From NCBI GenBank assembly GCA_005882055.1, contig VBGQ01000181.1:1-11654 (forward strand): 11,654 nucleotides of DNA, read 5' to 3'. Position numbers and translations under genes: made by a program. Of the stretch, positions 1 to 6,148 are shown piece by piece (within the stretch, counting starts at the first letter, position 1; the number at the start of each line of letters is the position of its first letter). Below the pieces are notes generated by a model. That model had not been told where the DNA came from. It did no database searches and saw nothing but the letters and a program-made list of their open reading frames with translations. Source of the DNA: Chloroflexota bacterium (GTDB lineage Bacteria; Chloroflexota; Limnocylindria; QHBO01).

Positions 1-329
1 CACGAGTGGCCGGCGATCCATGGCTTCGGCCAGCCGAGGCCGTCCAGCACGCGAACAAGATCGTTCATGTGGCCCTCGACGCTGCGGTCTCCCTCCGTGA
101 CAGAGGGGGCCAGTCCTCGTTGCTGGTAGCGAAACACCGTGAACGCCGGGGCGAGCTCGGCGGCGAGTCCGCGAAGGTATTCGGAGAGGCCGGGGCCGCC
201 GTGGAGCAGCACGAGCGGCGGTCCGTCGCCGCTCATCCAGCCCACGATGCTGCCGCCCTCCACCTCCAGGCTGAGCTCCCGCTCCTCGGGCGCCGCCATG
301 GAAGGTTGCGTCGCGTCGGCCCGGGTCAT
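1..329 (-). CDS. Alpha/beta hydrolase, proline-iminopeptidase-like (3' part outside window)
   Basis: Reading leftward on the minus strand, the frame gives a short lead and then a beta-strand ending in LVLLHGGPG, the HGGPG oxyanion-hole motif of the proline iminopeptidase/epoxide hydrolase branch. FRYQQRG and an acidic helix (EGHMNDLVRVLDGLGW) follow, then IAGHS with the next codon starting TG (probably Trp). This is the GxSxG nucleophile elbow (GHSWG), where the window ends. Fold and hydrolase class are clear; the substrate is not. Two in-frame ATGs compete, 329 and 299. Neither has a Shine-Dalgarno; I chose 329 because a -10-like CATACT ends 7 bases upstream, which would suit a leaderless start. 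It diverges from the MDH-citrate synthase gene across 40 bases. The missing part should hold the acid and His of the triad. Confidence 0.85.
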   Translation of the reverse strand, partial: MTRADATQPSMAAPEERELSLEVEGGSIVGWMSGDGPPLVLLHGGPGLSEYLRGLAAELAPAFTVFRYQQRGLAPSVTEGDRSVEGHMNDLVRVLDGLGWPKPWIAGHS

Positions 330-369
330 GCACACAAGTATGGGTCAGGCGACGTACGATCAGGAGACG
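330..369. promoter_or_regulatory. Divergent intergenic region with -10-like hexamers on both strands
   Basis: Forty bases separate two divergent genes. On the plus strand TACGAT (355-360) ends 9 bases before the ATG at 370. On the minus strand CATACT (342-337) ends 7 bases before the ATG at 329. I see no convincing -35 for either. An AGGAG (362-366) also lies before the plus-strand ATG, but with only 3 bases of spacing, short for a ribosome site. Either a leaderless start or a tightly spaced Shine-Dalgarno would fit. Confidence 0.35.
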
Positions 370-2655
370 ATGCCCGATACCCACGTGAAGGTGGCAATCA
401 CCGGAGCCGCTGGCCAGATCGGCTACGCGCTGCTGTTTCGCATCGCATCGGGCCAGATGTTCGGTCCGGAGACCACCGTCGACCTGCAGCTGCTCGAGCT
501 GGACGCCGCGTTGCCCGCGCTCGAGGGGGTGGCGATGGAGCTCGACGACTGCGCCTTCCCGCTAGTCCGCAGGGTCGTGCGCACCTCGTCCGCGGAGGAG
601 GCCTTCTCTGGCGTCAACTGGGCGCTGCTCGTCGGCGCGGTGCCCCGGCGCGAGGGCATGGAGCGCAAGGACCTGCTCCGCGTCAATGGCGGCATCTTCA
701 CCACGCAGGGGCAGGCGATCGCCGCCAACGCGGCGGGTGACGTCCGCGTGCTGGTGGTGGGGAATCCCTGCAACACGAACTGCCTGATCGCCGCGGCGAA
801 CGCCCCAGCAGTTCCGAGCGAGCGCTGGTTCGCGATGACCATGCTCGACGAGAATCGTGGCCGTTCACAGCTCGCGGCTCGCGCCCGGGTCGCCGTCGAG
901 GAGGTCCGCGACCTCGCCGTCTGGGGCAACCACTCGTCGACCCAGTTCCCGGACGCCTACCACGCCACCATCTCTGGGCGGCCCGCGCCGGAGGTGATCG
1001 GCGACGAAGACTGGCTGCAGGAGGACTTCGTGCGGATCGTGCAACAGCGGGGCGCGGAGATCATCAAGGCGCGCGGCCAGTCCTCAGCAGCGAGCGCCGC
1101 CAACGCGGTCATCGATACGGTGCGCAACGTCGCGCGGCCGACCGGCGAGATCTTCTCGGCGGCGGTCCCCGCACCGTTGCGCGGCGGCTACGACGTCCCC
1201 GACGGCTTGGTGTTCGGCTATCCGCTGCGAGCGACCGCGCCAGGCCAGGTCGAGATCGTGCAGGGCATCCAGCTTGATCCCTTGACCGAGCGCGCAGCGG
1301 TCCACGGTGACGCGCAGCCCGGTGGCAGTATCGAAGAGCGGGTGGCCGGCAACGGACGCGAATCGGCCGACGGCCCGCGCGCGAAGCTCACCTACGAGGG
1401 GCGAACCACCGACCTCCCGGTGATCACCGGCACGGAAGGCGAGCAGGCGGTGGACATCACGCGCCTTCGGGCCGAGACCGGCCTGATCACCATGGACCAC
1501 GGCTACATGAACACCGGCTCGGCTCTCTCGGCGATCACCTTCCTCGATGGCGAGCGCGGCATCCTCCGCTATCGCGGGTACCCGATCGAGCAGCTCGCCG
1601 AGCAGAGCAGCTTCCTCGAGGTGGCGTACCTGCTCATCTACGGCGAGCTGCCGACCCGCGATGAGCTGGACGCCTGGATCAGCAACGTCACCCACCACAC
1701 CCTGGTCCACGAGGAGATGCGTCGCTTCTTCGACAGCTTCCCGTACGACGCCCATCCGATGGCGGTGCTCGCCTCCGCGACGGTGGGGCTCTCGACCTTC
1801 TACCAGGACAGCCACGACCCCTTCGACCCGGCCGCGCTGGAGCTGACGATCCAGCGGCTGATCGCCAAGCTCCCGACGCTGGCCGCCTGGTCGTTCAAGA
1901 AGGCCATCGGTCAGCCCTACGTCTACCCGCGCAACGACCTGGACTACGCCTCGAACCTGCTGCACATGATGTTCGCGGTGCCCGCCGAGCCCTACGAGGT
2001 GCACCCGGACGTCGCCAAGGCCCTCGACCTGCTGCTCATCCTGCACGCGGACCACGAGCAGAACGCCTCCGCCTCCACGGTCCGGCTGGTGGGGAGCACG
2101 CACGTCAACCTCTACGCATCCATCAGCGCCGGCATCTCCGCGCTGTGGGGGCCACTCCATGGCGGAGCCAACGAGGCCGTCATCCGCACCCTCGAGCGCA
2201 TCGCCGAGGACGGCGGGGACATCCAGAAGTACATCGACAAGGCCAAGGATCCGAAGCATGAGTTCAAGCTCCCCGGCTTCGGCCACCGGGTCTACAAGAA
2301 CTTCGACCCGCGCGCCACGATCATCAAGTCCGCGGCGGACCGGGTGCTGGCGGCAACCGGGGCGGACGACCAGCTCTTCGAGATCGCGCAGAAGCTCGAG
2401 GAGGTGGCGCTGCACGACGAGTACTTCGTCAAGCGCAAGCTCTACCCGAACGTGGACTTCTACTCCGGCCTCATCTACCGCGCCATCGGCTTTCCCAAGA
2501 ACATGTTCACCAACTGCTTTGCGATCGGGCGGCTCCCCGGCTGGATCGCGCAGTGGCAGGAGATGATCGGCTCCAAGGACTCCAAGATCGGGCGTCCGCG
2601 CCAGATCTACACGGGCGCGACGGCCCGCGATTACATCCCCCTCGCAGCGCGCTGA
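370..2655 (+). CDS. mdh-gltA: Malate dehydrogenase-citrate synthase fusion (bifunctional, 761 aa)
   Basis: One open frame encodes two complete-looking TCA enzymes. Residues 1-308 are an NAD-dependent malate dehydrogenase: dinucleotide loop GAAGQIG (12-18), substrate arginines in PRREGMER (R93/R99 region), GNPCNTN, LDENR (D160, R163) and the catalytic His in WGNHSS (H188). Residues 338-761 are a GltA-type citrate synthase of normal length (about 424 aa) with HADHEQN (H562), GPLHGG (H597), GFGHRVYKN (H639) and PNVDFYSG (D696). The last three match the catalytic His-His-Asp, with spacings close to the E. coli enzyme. The parts are joined by a Gly/Ala/Glu/Arg-rich linker with no stop in frame. 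Expected reactions: malate to oxaloacetate, then oxaloacetate plus acetyl-CoA to citrate. The frame is open back to 139, but MDH homology starts at the 370 ATG. The usual last helix of MDH is not recognisable. Domain identities are very secure; that the protein stays fused in the cell is inferred. Confidence 0.93.
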   Translation: MPDTHVKVAITGAAGQIGYALLFRIASGQMFGPETTVDLQLLELDAALPALEGVAMELDDCAFPLVRRVVRTSSAEEAFSGVNWALLVGAVPRREGMERKDLLRVNGGIFTTQGQAIAANAAGDVRVLVVGNPCNTNCLIAAANAPAVPSERWFAMTMLDENRGRSQLAARARVAVEEVRDLAVWGNHSSTQFPDAYHATISGRPAPEVIGDEDWLQEDFVRIVQQRGAEIIKARGQSSAASAANAVIDTVRNVARPTGEIFSAAVPAPLRGGYDVPDGLVFGYPLRATAPGQVEIVQGIQLDPLTERAAVHGDAQPGGSIEERVAGNGRESADGPRAKLTYEGRTTDLPVITGTEGEQAVDITRLRAETGLITMDHGYMNTGSALSAITFLDGERGILRYRGYPIEQLAEQSSFLEVAYLLIYGELPTRDELDAWISNVTHHTLVHEEMRRFFDSFPYDAHPMAVLASATVGLSTFYQDSHDPFDPAALELTIQRLIAKLPTLAAWSFKKAIGQPYVYPRNDLDYASNLLHMMFAVPAEPYEVHPDVAKALDLLLILHADHEQNASASTVRLVGSTHVNLYASISAGISALWGPLHGGANEAVIRTLERIAEDGGDIQKYIDKAKDPKHEFKLPGFGHRVYKNFDPRATIIKSAADRVLAATGADDQLFEIAQKLEEVALHDEYFVKRKLYPNVDFYSGLIYRAIGFPKNMFTNCFAIGRLPGWIAQWQEMIGSKDSKIGRPRQIYTGATARDYIPLAAR
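1294..1380 (+). other. Inter-domain linker of the MDH-citrate synthase fusion, with internal GTG
   Basis: Residues 309-337 match neither enzyme family. They are rich in Gly, Ala, Glu, Asp and Arg, with no hydrophobic core pattern, as expected of a flexible tether. They lie where stand-alone MDHs carry a final helix (about 20-25 residues). The other two frames of this stretch contain no MDH tail, so a simple indel does not explain the join. A GTG at 1342-1344 (residue 325), preceded by GAAGAG, is the only plausible internal start for a separate citrate synthase; it would add 13 residues before the conserved AKLTYEG. Confidence 0.6.
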
Positions 2656-2668
2656 GCCCGTCACGCTC

Positions 2669-2715
2669 GTCAATCGCGTAATTGACATGCGCACTGTCGG
2701 GCAATCGGCGATAAC
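2669..2715 (+). promoter_or_regulatory. Putative promoter/operator before the MBL-fold gene
   Basis: A perfect 6-bp inverted repeat, GTCAAT (2669-2674) and ATTGAC (2681-2686), spaced by 6 bases, overlaps a consensus -35 hexamer TTGACA (2682-2687). A -10-like GATAAC (2710-2715) follows after 22 bases, longer than the usual 16-18, and ends 9 bases before the ATG at 2725. The inverted repeat lacks a following T-run, so it is not an obvious terminator for the upstream gene. An operator overlapping the -35 is possible. This is the only gap between the two plus-strand genes. Confidence 0.35.
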
Positions 2716-2724
2716 TACGCGGAC

Positions 2725-3504
2725 ATGCGACTGACCGTGCTCGGGCGAAGCCCGGCCCGCCCAAATCCGGGTGAAGCCTGCGCGGGGTACATCGTCGAGG
2801 GAGGTCGGTCGCGAGTCATGCTCGACGCCGGTCCCGGGACGGTTGCCCAGCTGCTGCGCCGCAACACGCCCGACGAGCTGGATGCGGTGGTGATCAGCCA
2901 CATGCACACCGACCACTGCCTGGACCTGATCACGCTGCGCTACAGCTACCCCTGGATCGACGTCGCCAAGAAGCGGCTGCTGGTGATCGTCCCGCCCGGC
3001 TCCATGGCCCAGCTCTCCGAGCTCGCGCTCGGCGCGGGGTACGTCAACTTCTTCGACAAGAGCTTCATCTTCGACGAGCACGACGGCAAGAGACCCATCG
3101 AGATCGGCGACCTGCGCTTCGAGCCCGATGAGACCCAGCACTACGTCCGCACCTGGGGCTTCCGGGTCCAGGCCAGAGGCGCCGACGAGGACCCGAACAA
3201 GATCTTCGCCTTCTCCGCCGACGCGGGCCCATGCCCAGCGCTTCCCCGCTTGGCGGATCATGCCGACCTGTTCCTGTGCGAGGCCGCCCTGCGCTCGCTC
3301 AAGGAGGACGATCCCGCGCCCCAGAGCCGCGGCCACCTCCTGCCCGCAGAAGCAGCCGAGGTGGCACAGGGCGCGGCCGCCCGGAAGCTGGTCCTGACCC
3401 ATATCCCCTTGCCGGACGACGGGAAGTGGGCCCTGGAAGAGGCACGTTCCGCGTACGACGGACCGGTCGAGATCGCCGAGGCGCTGAAAACCTACGAGGT
3501 TTGA
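2725..3504 (+). CDS. MBL-fold (metallo-beta-lactamase superfamily) metal-dependent hydrolase
   Basis: A 259-residue protein of the RNase Z/phosphodiesterase-like branch of the metallo-beta-lactamase fold. All expected metal ligands are visible: HMHTDH (H59, H61, D63, H64), H139 in ETQHY, D166 in FSADAGP and H226 in LTHIPLP. The N-terminal MRLTVLGRSP and the RGHLLPAEAAEVA helix before the last strand are typical of the subgroup that acts on cyclic nucleotides, tRNA-like ends or small phosphodiesters. It lacks the long exosite arm of true tRNA-processing RNase Z, so I call only the fold and likely hydrolase activity. No signal peptide, so cytoplasmic. It lies 69 bases after the fusion gene and has no clear Shine-Dalgarno. 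Its stop is 3 bases from the stop of the convergent membrane-protein gene, with no room for a separate terminator. Confidence 0.9.
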   Translation: MRLTVLGRSPARPNPGEACAGYIVEGGRSRVMLDAGPGTVAQLLRRNTPDELDAVVISHMHTDHCLDLITLRYSYPWIDVAKKRLLVIVPPGSMAQLSELALGAGYVNFFDKSFIFDEHDGKRPIEIGDLRFEPDETQHYVRTWGFRVQARGADEDPNKIFAFSADAGPCPALPRLADHADLFLCEAALRSLKEDDPAPQSRGHLLPAEAAEVAQGAAARKLVLTHIPLPDDGKWALEEARSAYDGPVEIAEALKTYEV

Positions 3505-3507
3505 CGC

Positions 3508-4029
3508 TCAGTCCGCGCCGAGCCGGGCGCGGGCGATCCATCGGTCCGCGGACCACGTCGCGGCACCCCAGATGACGGTCGCGGCGAGCGTCAGTACCAG
3601 GGCGGTTGCGGCCGCGATCGGAGCGCCGGGGCCGGGTGCGAACCCGAAGACCAGCATCGAGACCCCCACGAAGGCCAGCAGGATGGCAAGCATCACCAGG
3701 CCGATCTTGACGGCCGTTGCCACGAACCACCCCAGGCCGTGGCCCTGTGCTCGACCGGCGAGCCACAGCACGCACGGGCCTGAGGCGCCAGCAAGTGCCG
3801 TATACAGGCCCGGGCCACCGAACAGCGCATCGATACCCAGGCGAATGCCGCTCAGCAGGTAGACGAGCAGCCAGACCGCCAACAACGCGGTGGCGGCCCC
3901 GATCCCGATCAGCCAGACGAGCAGGAGCGTGGCCGTGCCGGCGGATAGGCGCTCCACAAGCTCGCCCTTCTCGTTCGGCTCGAGCTTGGTGGGTCCATCG
4001 GGTGCGGTTGGCCCATTCGGCGCGCTCAT
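3508..4029 (-). CDS. Small integral membrane protein, unknown function
   Basis: A 173-residue protein I do not recognise. A hydrophilic, Pro/Glu/Lys-rich N-terminus (1-30) precedes four hydrophobic stretches at about 33-60, 74-92, 101-130 and 136-157; a short tail ends in WIARARLGAD. There are no catalytic motifs or cysteine pairs. The start ATG overlaps the stop of the upstream luciferase-like frame as ATGA (4029-4026), the classic arrangement for translational coupling, so the two were made from one message. The frame is open further upstream, but that extension reads through the luciferase-like gene out of phase and is not protein-like. The gene ends the minus-strand run. Confidence 0.75.
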   Translation of the reverse strand: MSAPNGPTAPDGPTKLEPNEKGELVERLSAGTATLLLVWLIGIGAATALLAVWLLVYLLSGIRLGIDALFGGPGLYTALAGASGPCVLWLAGRAQGHGLGWFVATAVKIGLVMLAILLAFVGVSMLVFGFAPGPGAPIAAATALVLTLAATVIWGAATWSADRWIARARLGAD

Positions 4030-4736
4030 GGAGCCTGCTCGGCGAGCGGCTCGGCCACCTCTCGTGCGATCAGCCGCAGGTGCTCCGGCCCAAGGCTGGG
4101 AGCCATACCCAGGATGACGTGCTGAGCGCCCACCTTGATGAACGCTCGCGCCGATTCGAGCGCAGCCGCGCGATGCTCCGCGGTGGCCCCGCAGCTGACC
4201 TGGGCGGCAAAGGTGAACCCGGCGGGATCGCGGCCCGCGACCTCGAGGGCAGTCAGCATCGCATCGCGCTTCTCGACGAGGTAGCCGATCTCGCCGGCGC
4301 GGTTGCCCGGCATCAGCCAGCCGCTCCCGGACCGGGCGGCCAATGCGATACCGCGCGGCTTCTGGCCCCCGAGCCAGATTGGTGGGCCGCTCGCGGATCG
4401 GGGCGCCGGATCGTTGACTGCGCCACGCAGTGGATAGAAACGATCGTCCAATGTGACGCCCGGCTCGTGACGCGCCTCGCTGGAGAAGAGCGCGCGCAGT
4501 ACGGCTGCGGCGGATTCGAGCCGGTCGATCCGCTCGCGGATGGGAGGCAGAGGAATGCCGAATGCCTCGTGCTCGCCCTCGTGCCAGCCGGCGCCCAGGC
4601 CCACGATGAAACGGCCGTCCGTGACGTGGTCCATGACGGTGGCCTGTTTGGCGAGCAGTGCCGGATGGCGGAAGGTGTTGGCGAGCACCGCGTGTCCGAG
4701 CCACTTGCGCGGGACGTGATGCGCCAGGGCAGCCAT
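4026..4736 (-). CDS. Luciferase-like monooxygenase-family protein (F420-dependent type), 5'-truncated
   Basis: The 236 residues match the middle and end of a bacterial luciferase-like (LLM) TIM-barrel oxidoreductase: the LANTFRHPALLAKQATVMD strand-helix, DGRFIVGLGAGWHEGEHEAFG (family hallmark), ERIDRLESAAAVLRAL, then PPIWLGGQKPRGIALAAR. Relatives of this type commonly use coenzyme F420, although FMN cannot be excluded. The ATG at 4736 lies inside the barrel: homology continues upstream in the same frame (ADHLTNASRDRGG...SWEAFSL) to a TGA, and the first strand lies in another frame (4888-4787). A product from this ATG would lack the first barrel strand and part of the next, so it is unlikely to be active. 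It sits between the gamma-family trans-sulfuration gene and the membrane-protein gene, overlapping both by 4 bases if the remnant is counted. Confidence 0.7.
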   Translation of the reverse strand: MAALAHHVPRKWLGHAVLANTFRHPALLAKQATVMDHVTDGRFIVGLGAGWHEGEHEAFGIPLPPIRERIDRLESAAAVLRALFSSEARHEPGVTLDDRFYPLRGAVNDPAPRSASGPPIWLGGQKPRGIALAARSGSGWLMPGNRAGEIGYLVEKRDAMLTALEVAGRDPAGFTFAAQVSCGATAEHRAAALESARAFIKVGAQHVILGMAPSLGPEHLRLIAREVAEPLAEQAP

Positions 4737-4888
4737 CAGGCTGAATGCCTCCCACGACTGACCTCCGCGATCGCGGGAGGCATTGGTCAGGTGATCCGCC
4801 CATCCCAGGTGACGTCAGTGGGCGTGGTCTTGAAGCCGATGCTCAGCCGCCCGCTGAGCGGATCCGGGGGAGGCGCGCCTTCGATCAA
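4737..4888 (-). pseudogene. Frame-shifted 5' end of the luciferase-like gene
   Basis: From a TTG at 4888, overlapping the stop of the upstream gene as TTGA, the frame reads IEGAPPPDPLSGRLSIGFKT, then TPTDVTWDGRIT, and stops at 4787. RLSIGFKTTPTDVTWD resembles the first strand and loop of F420-type LLM proteins (compare the family pattern xxGxKTxxxxxTWD). The downstream frame picks up as GWADHLTNAS, matching the next conserved DHL strand. About 20 residues normally found between TWD and the DHL strand are missing, and the frames differ so that the missing length must be 3k+1 bases. A deletion in the genome, or an assembly error, is the simplest reading. Confidence 0.6.
4744..4784. repeat. Perfect 10-bp inverted repeat with nested palindrome
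   Basis: AATGCCTCCC (4744-4753) and GGGAGGCATT (4775-4784) are exact reverse complements around a 21-base loop. The loop itself contains the 8-bp palindrome GCGATCGC (4767-4774). The repeat lies inside sequence that still reads as luciferase-like protein (NASRDRGGQSWEAF), only 3 bases from the premature stop of the 5' frame and about 20 bases from the apparent deletion point. No T-run follows on either strand, so it is not a typical terminator. Confidence 0.7.
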
Positions 4889-6093
4889 TCCTGCGCCTGC
4901 TTGACCGATGTCGACGCCGCGAAGGCCGCATCCAGGTCATCGACGAGGTCATCGGCGCTCTCGATCCCGACCGAGAGCCTCACCAGTGCCGGTGACACCG
5001 CCAGCGGCGTCTCCTCGACCGATTGGTGCGTCATCCCCGCCGGGACCTCGATCAACGACTCCACCGCACCCAGCGATTCGGCGAGCGTGAAGAGGCGGGT
5101 CGCGGCAGCCAATCCGCGTGCGCGATCGGCTCCGCCGGCTGCATCGGCAACCTCGAAGCTGACCATTGCGCCCGGGAGGCGCATCTGACGGTCGACCACC
5201 TGACGCTGCGGATGATCGGGCAGACCGGGGTAGTGGACGCGCGCGACTTCGCCGCGGCCCGTGAGCCAGGCGGCCAGCAGCGCAGCGTTGGCCGAGGCGC
5301 GCTCCATGCGTACCGCGAGAGTGCGCAGGCCGCGCAGGACGAGCCAGCAGTCGAAGGGACTGGGGACCGCGCCTGCGGCGTTCTGGTGGAAGCGCAGCCG
5401 CTCGGCCAGGTCATCACGGCGCGTGGCGAGCAGGCCGCCCACCACGTCGGAGTGACCTCCAAGGTATTTCGTCGCGGAGTGGAGGACGAGATCGACACCA
5501 AGCTCCAAGGGCCGCTGCAGGTACGGCGTCGCGAAGGTGTTGTCGACCACCGTGAGCGCTCCCGCAGCGGCCGCGAGACGCACCACAGCGCTGATGTCGA
5601 CAACTTTCAGGAGCGGGTTCGTGGGCGTCTCGACCCAGACCATGCTGACGTTCGGACGGGCGGTCAGCGCCGCCGAGCTCGCGTCCAGGTCCGCCATGTC
5701 GACCGGGATCGGCTCGATGCCGTACCGCCGCCAGACCTTGTCCGCGAGCCTCCAGGTGCCGCCGTAGACGTCGTCGCTGATCAGCACCGCCTGGCCCGGA
5801 TCGAGGAGATAGAGCGCGTTCTGGGTCGCCGCCATCCCCGACGCGTAGGCAATCCCGTGGCTGCCGTTCTCGAGGTCGGCGATCGCCCCTTCCAGGGCGC
5901 GGCGGGTCGGATTGTCGGTGCGGCCGTAGTCGAGCCCCTCTCGCAGCTGCCCCACGCCGTCCTGCTTGAAGGTCGTGCTCATCTGTATGGGCGGCACCAC
6001 CGCGCCGGTCAGCCCGTCGGCGTCGAACCCGGCATGCACCGTTCGTGTCTCGAACCGATCCATGCGCCGGGCGGCTCGCTCGTTCTCCTGCAT
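4885..6093 (-). CDS. metB: Cystathionine gamma-synthase/gamma-lyase (PLP trans-sulfuration enzyme)
   Basis: A full-length member (402 aa) of the Cys/Met-metabolism PLP family. Visible landmarks: TRTVHAGFD (17-24), the YGRTDNPT tetramer/phosphate loop (56-63), ENGSHGIAYASGMAA (75-89), VETPTNP (154-160), VDNTFATP (183-190), the PLP-binding lysine K209 in HSATKYLGGHSD, and the C-terminal MTHQSVEETPLAV...LVRLSVGIE. The family includes cystathionine gamma-synthase (O-acylhomoserine plus cysteine) and gamma-lyase (cystathionine to cysteine), which motifs alone do not separate. A CBS-type gene in the same run favours gamma-lyase activity in reverse trans-sulfuration, although mycobacteria keep a metB beside cbs. 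Start at 6093 or the second ATG at 6063 (residue 11, where family homology begins); I chose 6093 because of a -10-like element just upstream. Confidence 0.92.
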   Translation of the reverse strand: MQENERAARRMDRFETRTVHAGFDADGLTGAVVPPIQMSTTFKQDGVGQLREGLDYGRTDNPTRRALEGAIADLENGSHGIAYASGMAATQNALYLLDPGQAVLISDDVYGGTWRLADKVWRRYGIEPIPVDMADLDASSAALTARPNVSMVWVETPTNPLLKVVDISAVVRLAAAAGALTVVDNTFATPYLQRPLELGVDLVLHSATKYLGGHSDVVGGLLATRRDDLAERLRFHQNAAGAVPSPFDCWLVLRGLRTLAVRMERASANAALLAAWLTGRGEVARVHYPGLPDHPQRQVVDRQMRLPGAMVSFEVADAAGGADRARGLAAATRLFTLAESLGAVESLIEVPAGMTHQSVEETPLAVSPALVRLSVGIESADDLVDDLDAAFAASTSVKQAQD

Positions 6094-6099
6094 CGGTCG

Positions 6100-6107
6100 A
6101 GATTATG
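6100..6107 (-). promoter_or_regulatory. -10-like element before the gamma-family trans-sulfuration gene
   Basis: On the minus strand CATAAT (6107-6102), overlapping TAATCT (6105-6100), ends 8 or 6 bases before the ATG at 6093. CATAAT matches five of six positions of the -10 consensus. No good -35 is present at 16-18 bases and no Shine-Dalgarno precedes the ATG. This suits a leaderless start independent of the mmsA gene, whose stop is 55 bases away. Confidence 0.4.
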
Positions 6108-6148
6108 CCGGTGCTCGCGCGACGGAGGCCGCGGCTGGGGCGACCGCG

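Noticed and set aside
332..360. A full -35/-10 promoter for the MDH-citrate synthase gene
   Set aside because: TACGAT is a fair -10, but at 17 bases upstream the sequence is ACACAA, which is not a -35; only the -10-like element is kept.
139..369. N-terminal extension of the MDH-citrate synthase frame back to 139
   Set aside because: The extra 77 residues are Ser/Pro/Arg-rich, lie antisense to the hydrolase gene with its HGGPG and GHS motifs, and known MDHs begin at about the 370 ATG.
1260..1400. The fusion as a simple indel artefact that removed an MDH stop codon
   Set aside because: I read all three frames here: neither alternative frame contains an MDH C-terminal helix, so a single-base error does not restore two normal genes. 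A larger misassembly cannot be excluded from sequence alone.
1084..3402. A 772-codon open frame on the minus strand opposite the fusion and MBL-fold genes
   Set aside because: It spans two clearly recognised plus-strand genes and the gap between them, has shadow-like composition (Val/Gly/Arg/Glu/Asp-rich) and shows no family motif. Long antisense frames are common in GC-rich DNA.
4030..4803. Upstream extension of the small membrane-protein frame to a start at 4803
   Set aside because: That part reads through the luciferase-like gene in the wrong phase and gives Arg/Gly-rich nonsense; the ATGA at 4029 is a natural start.
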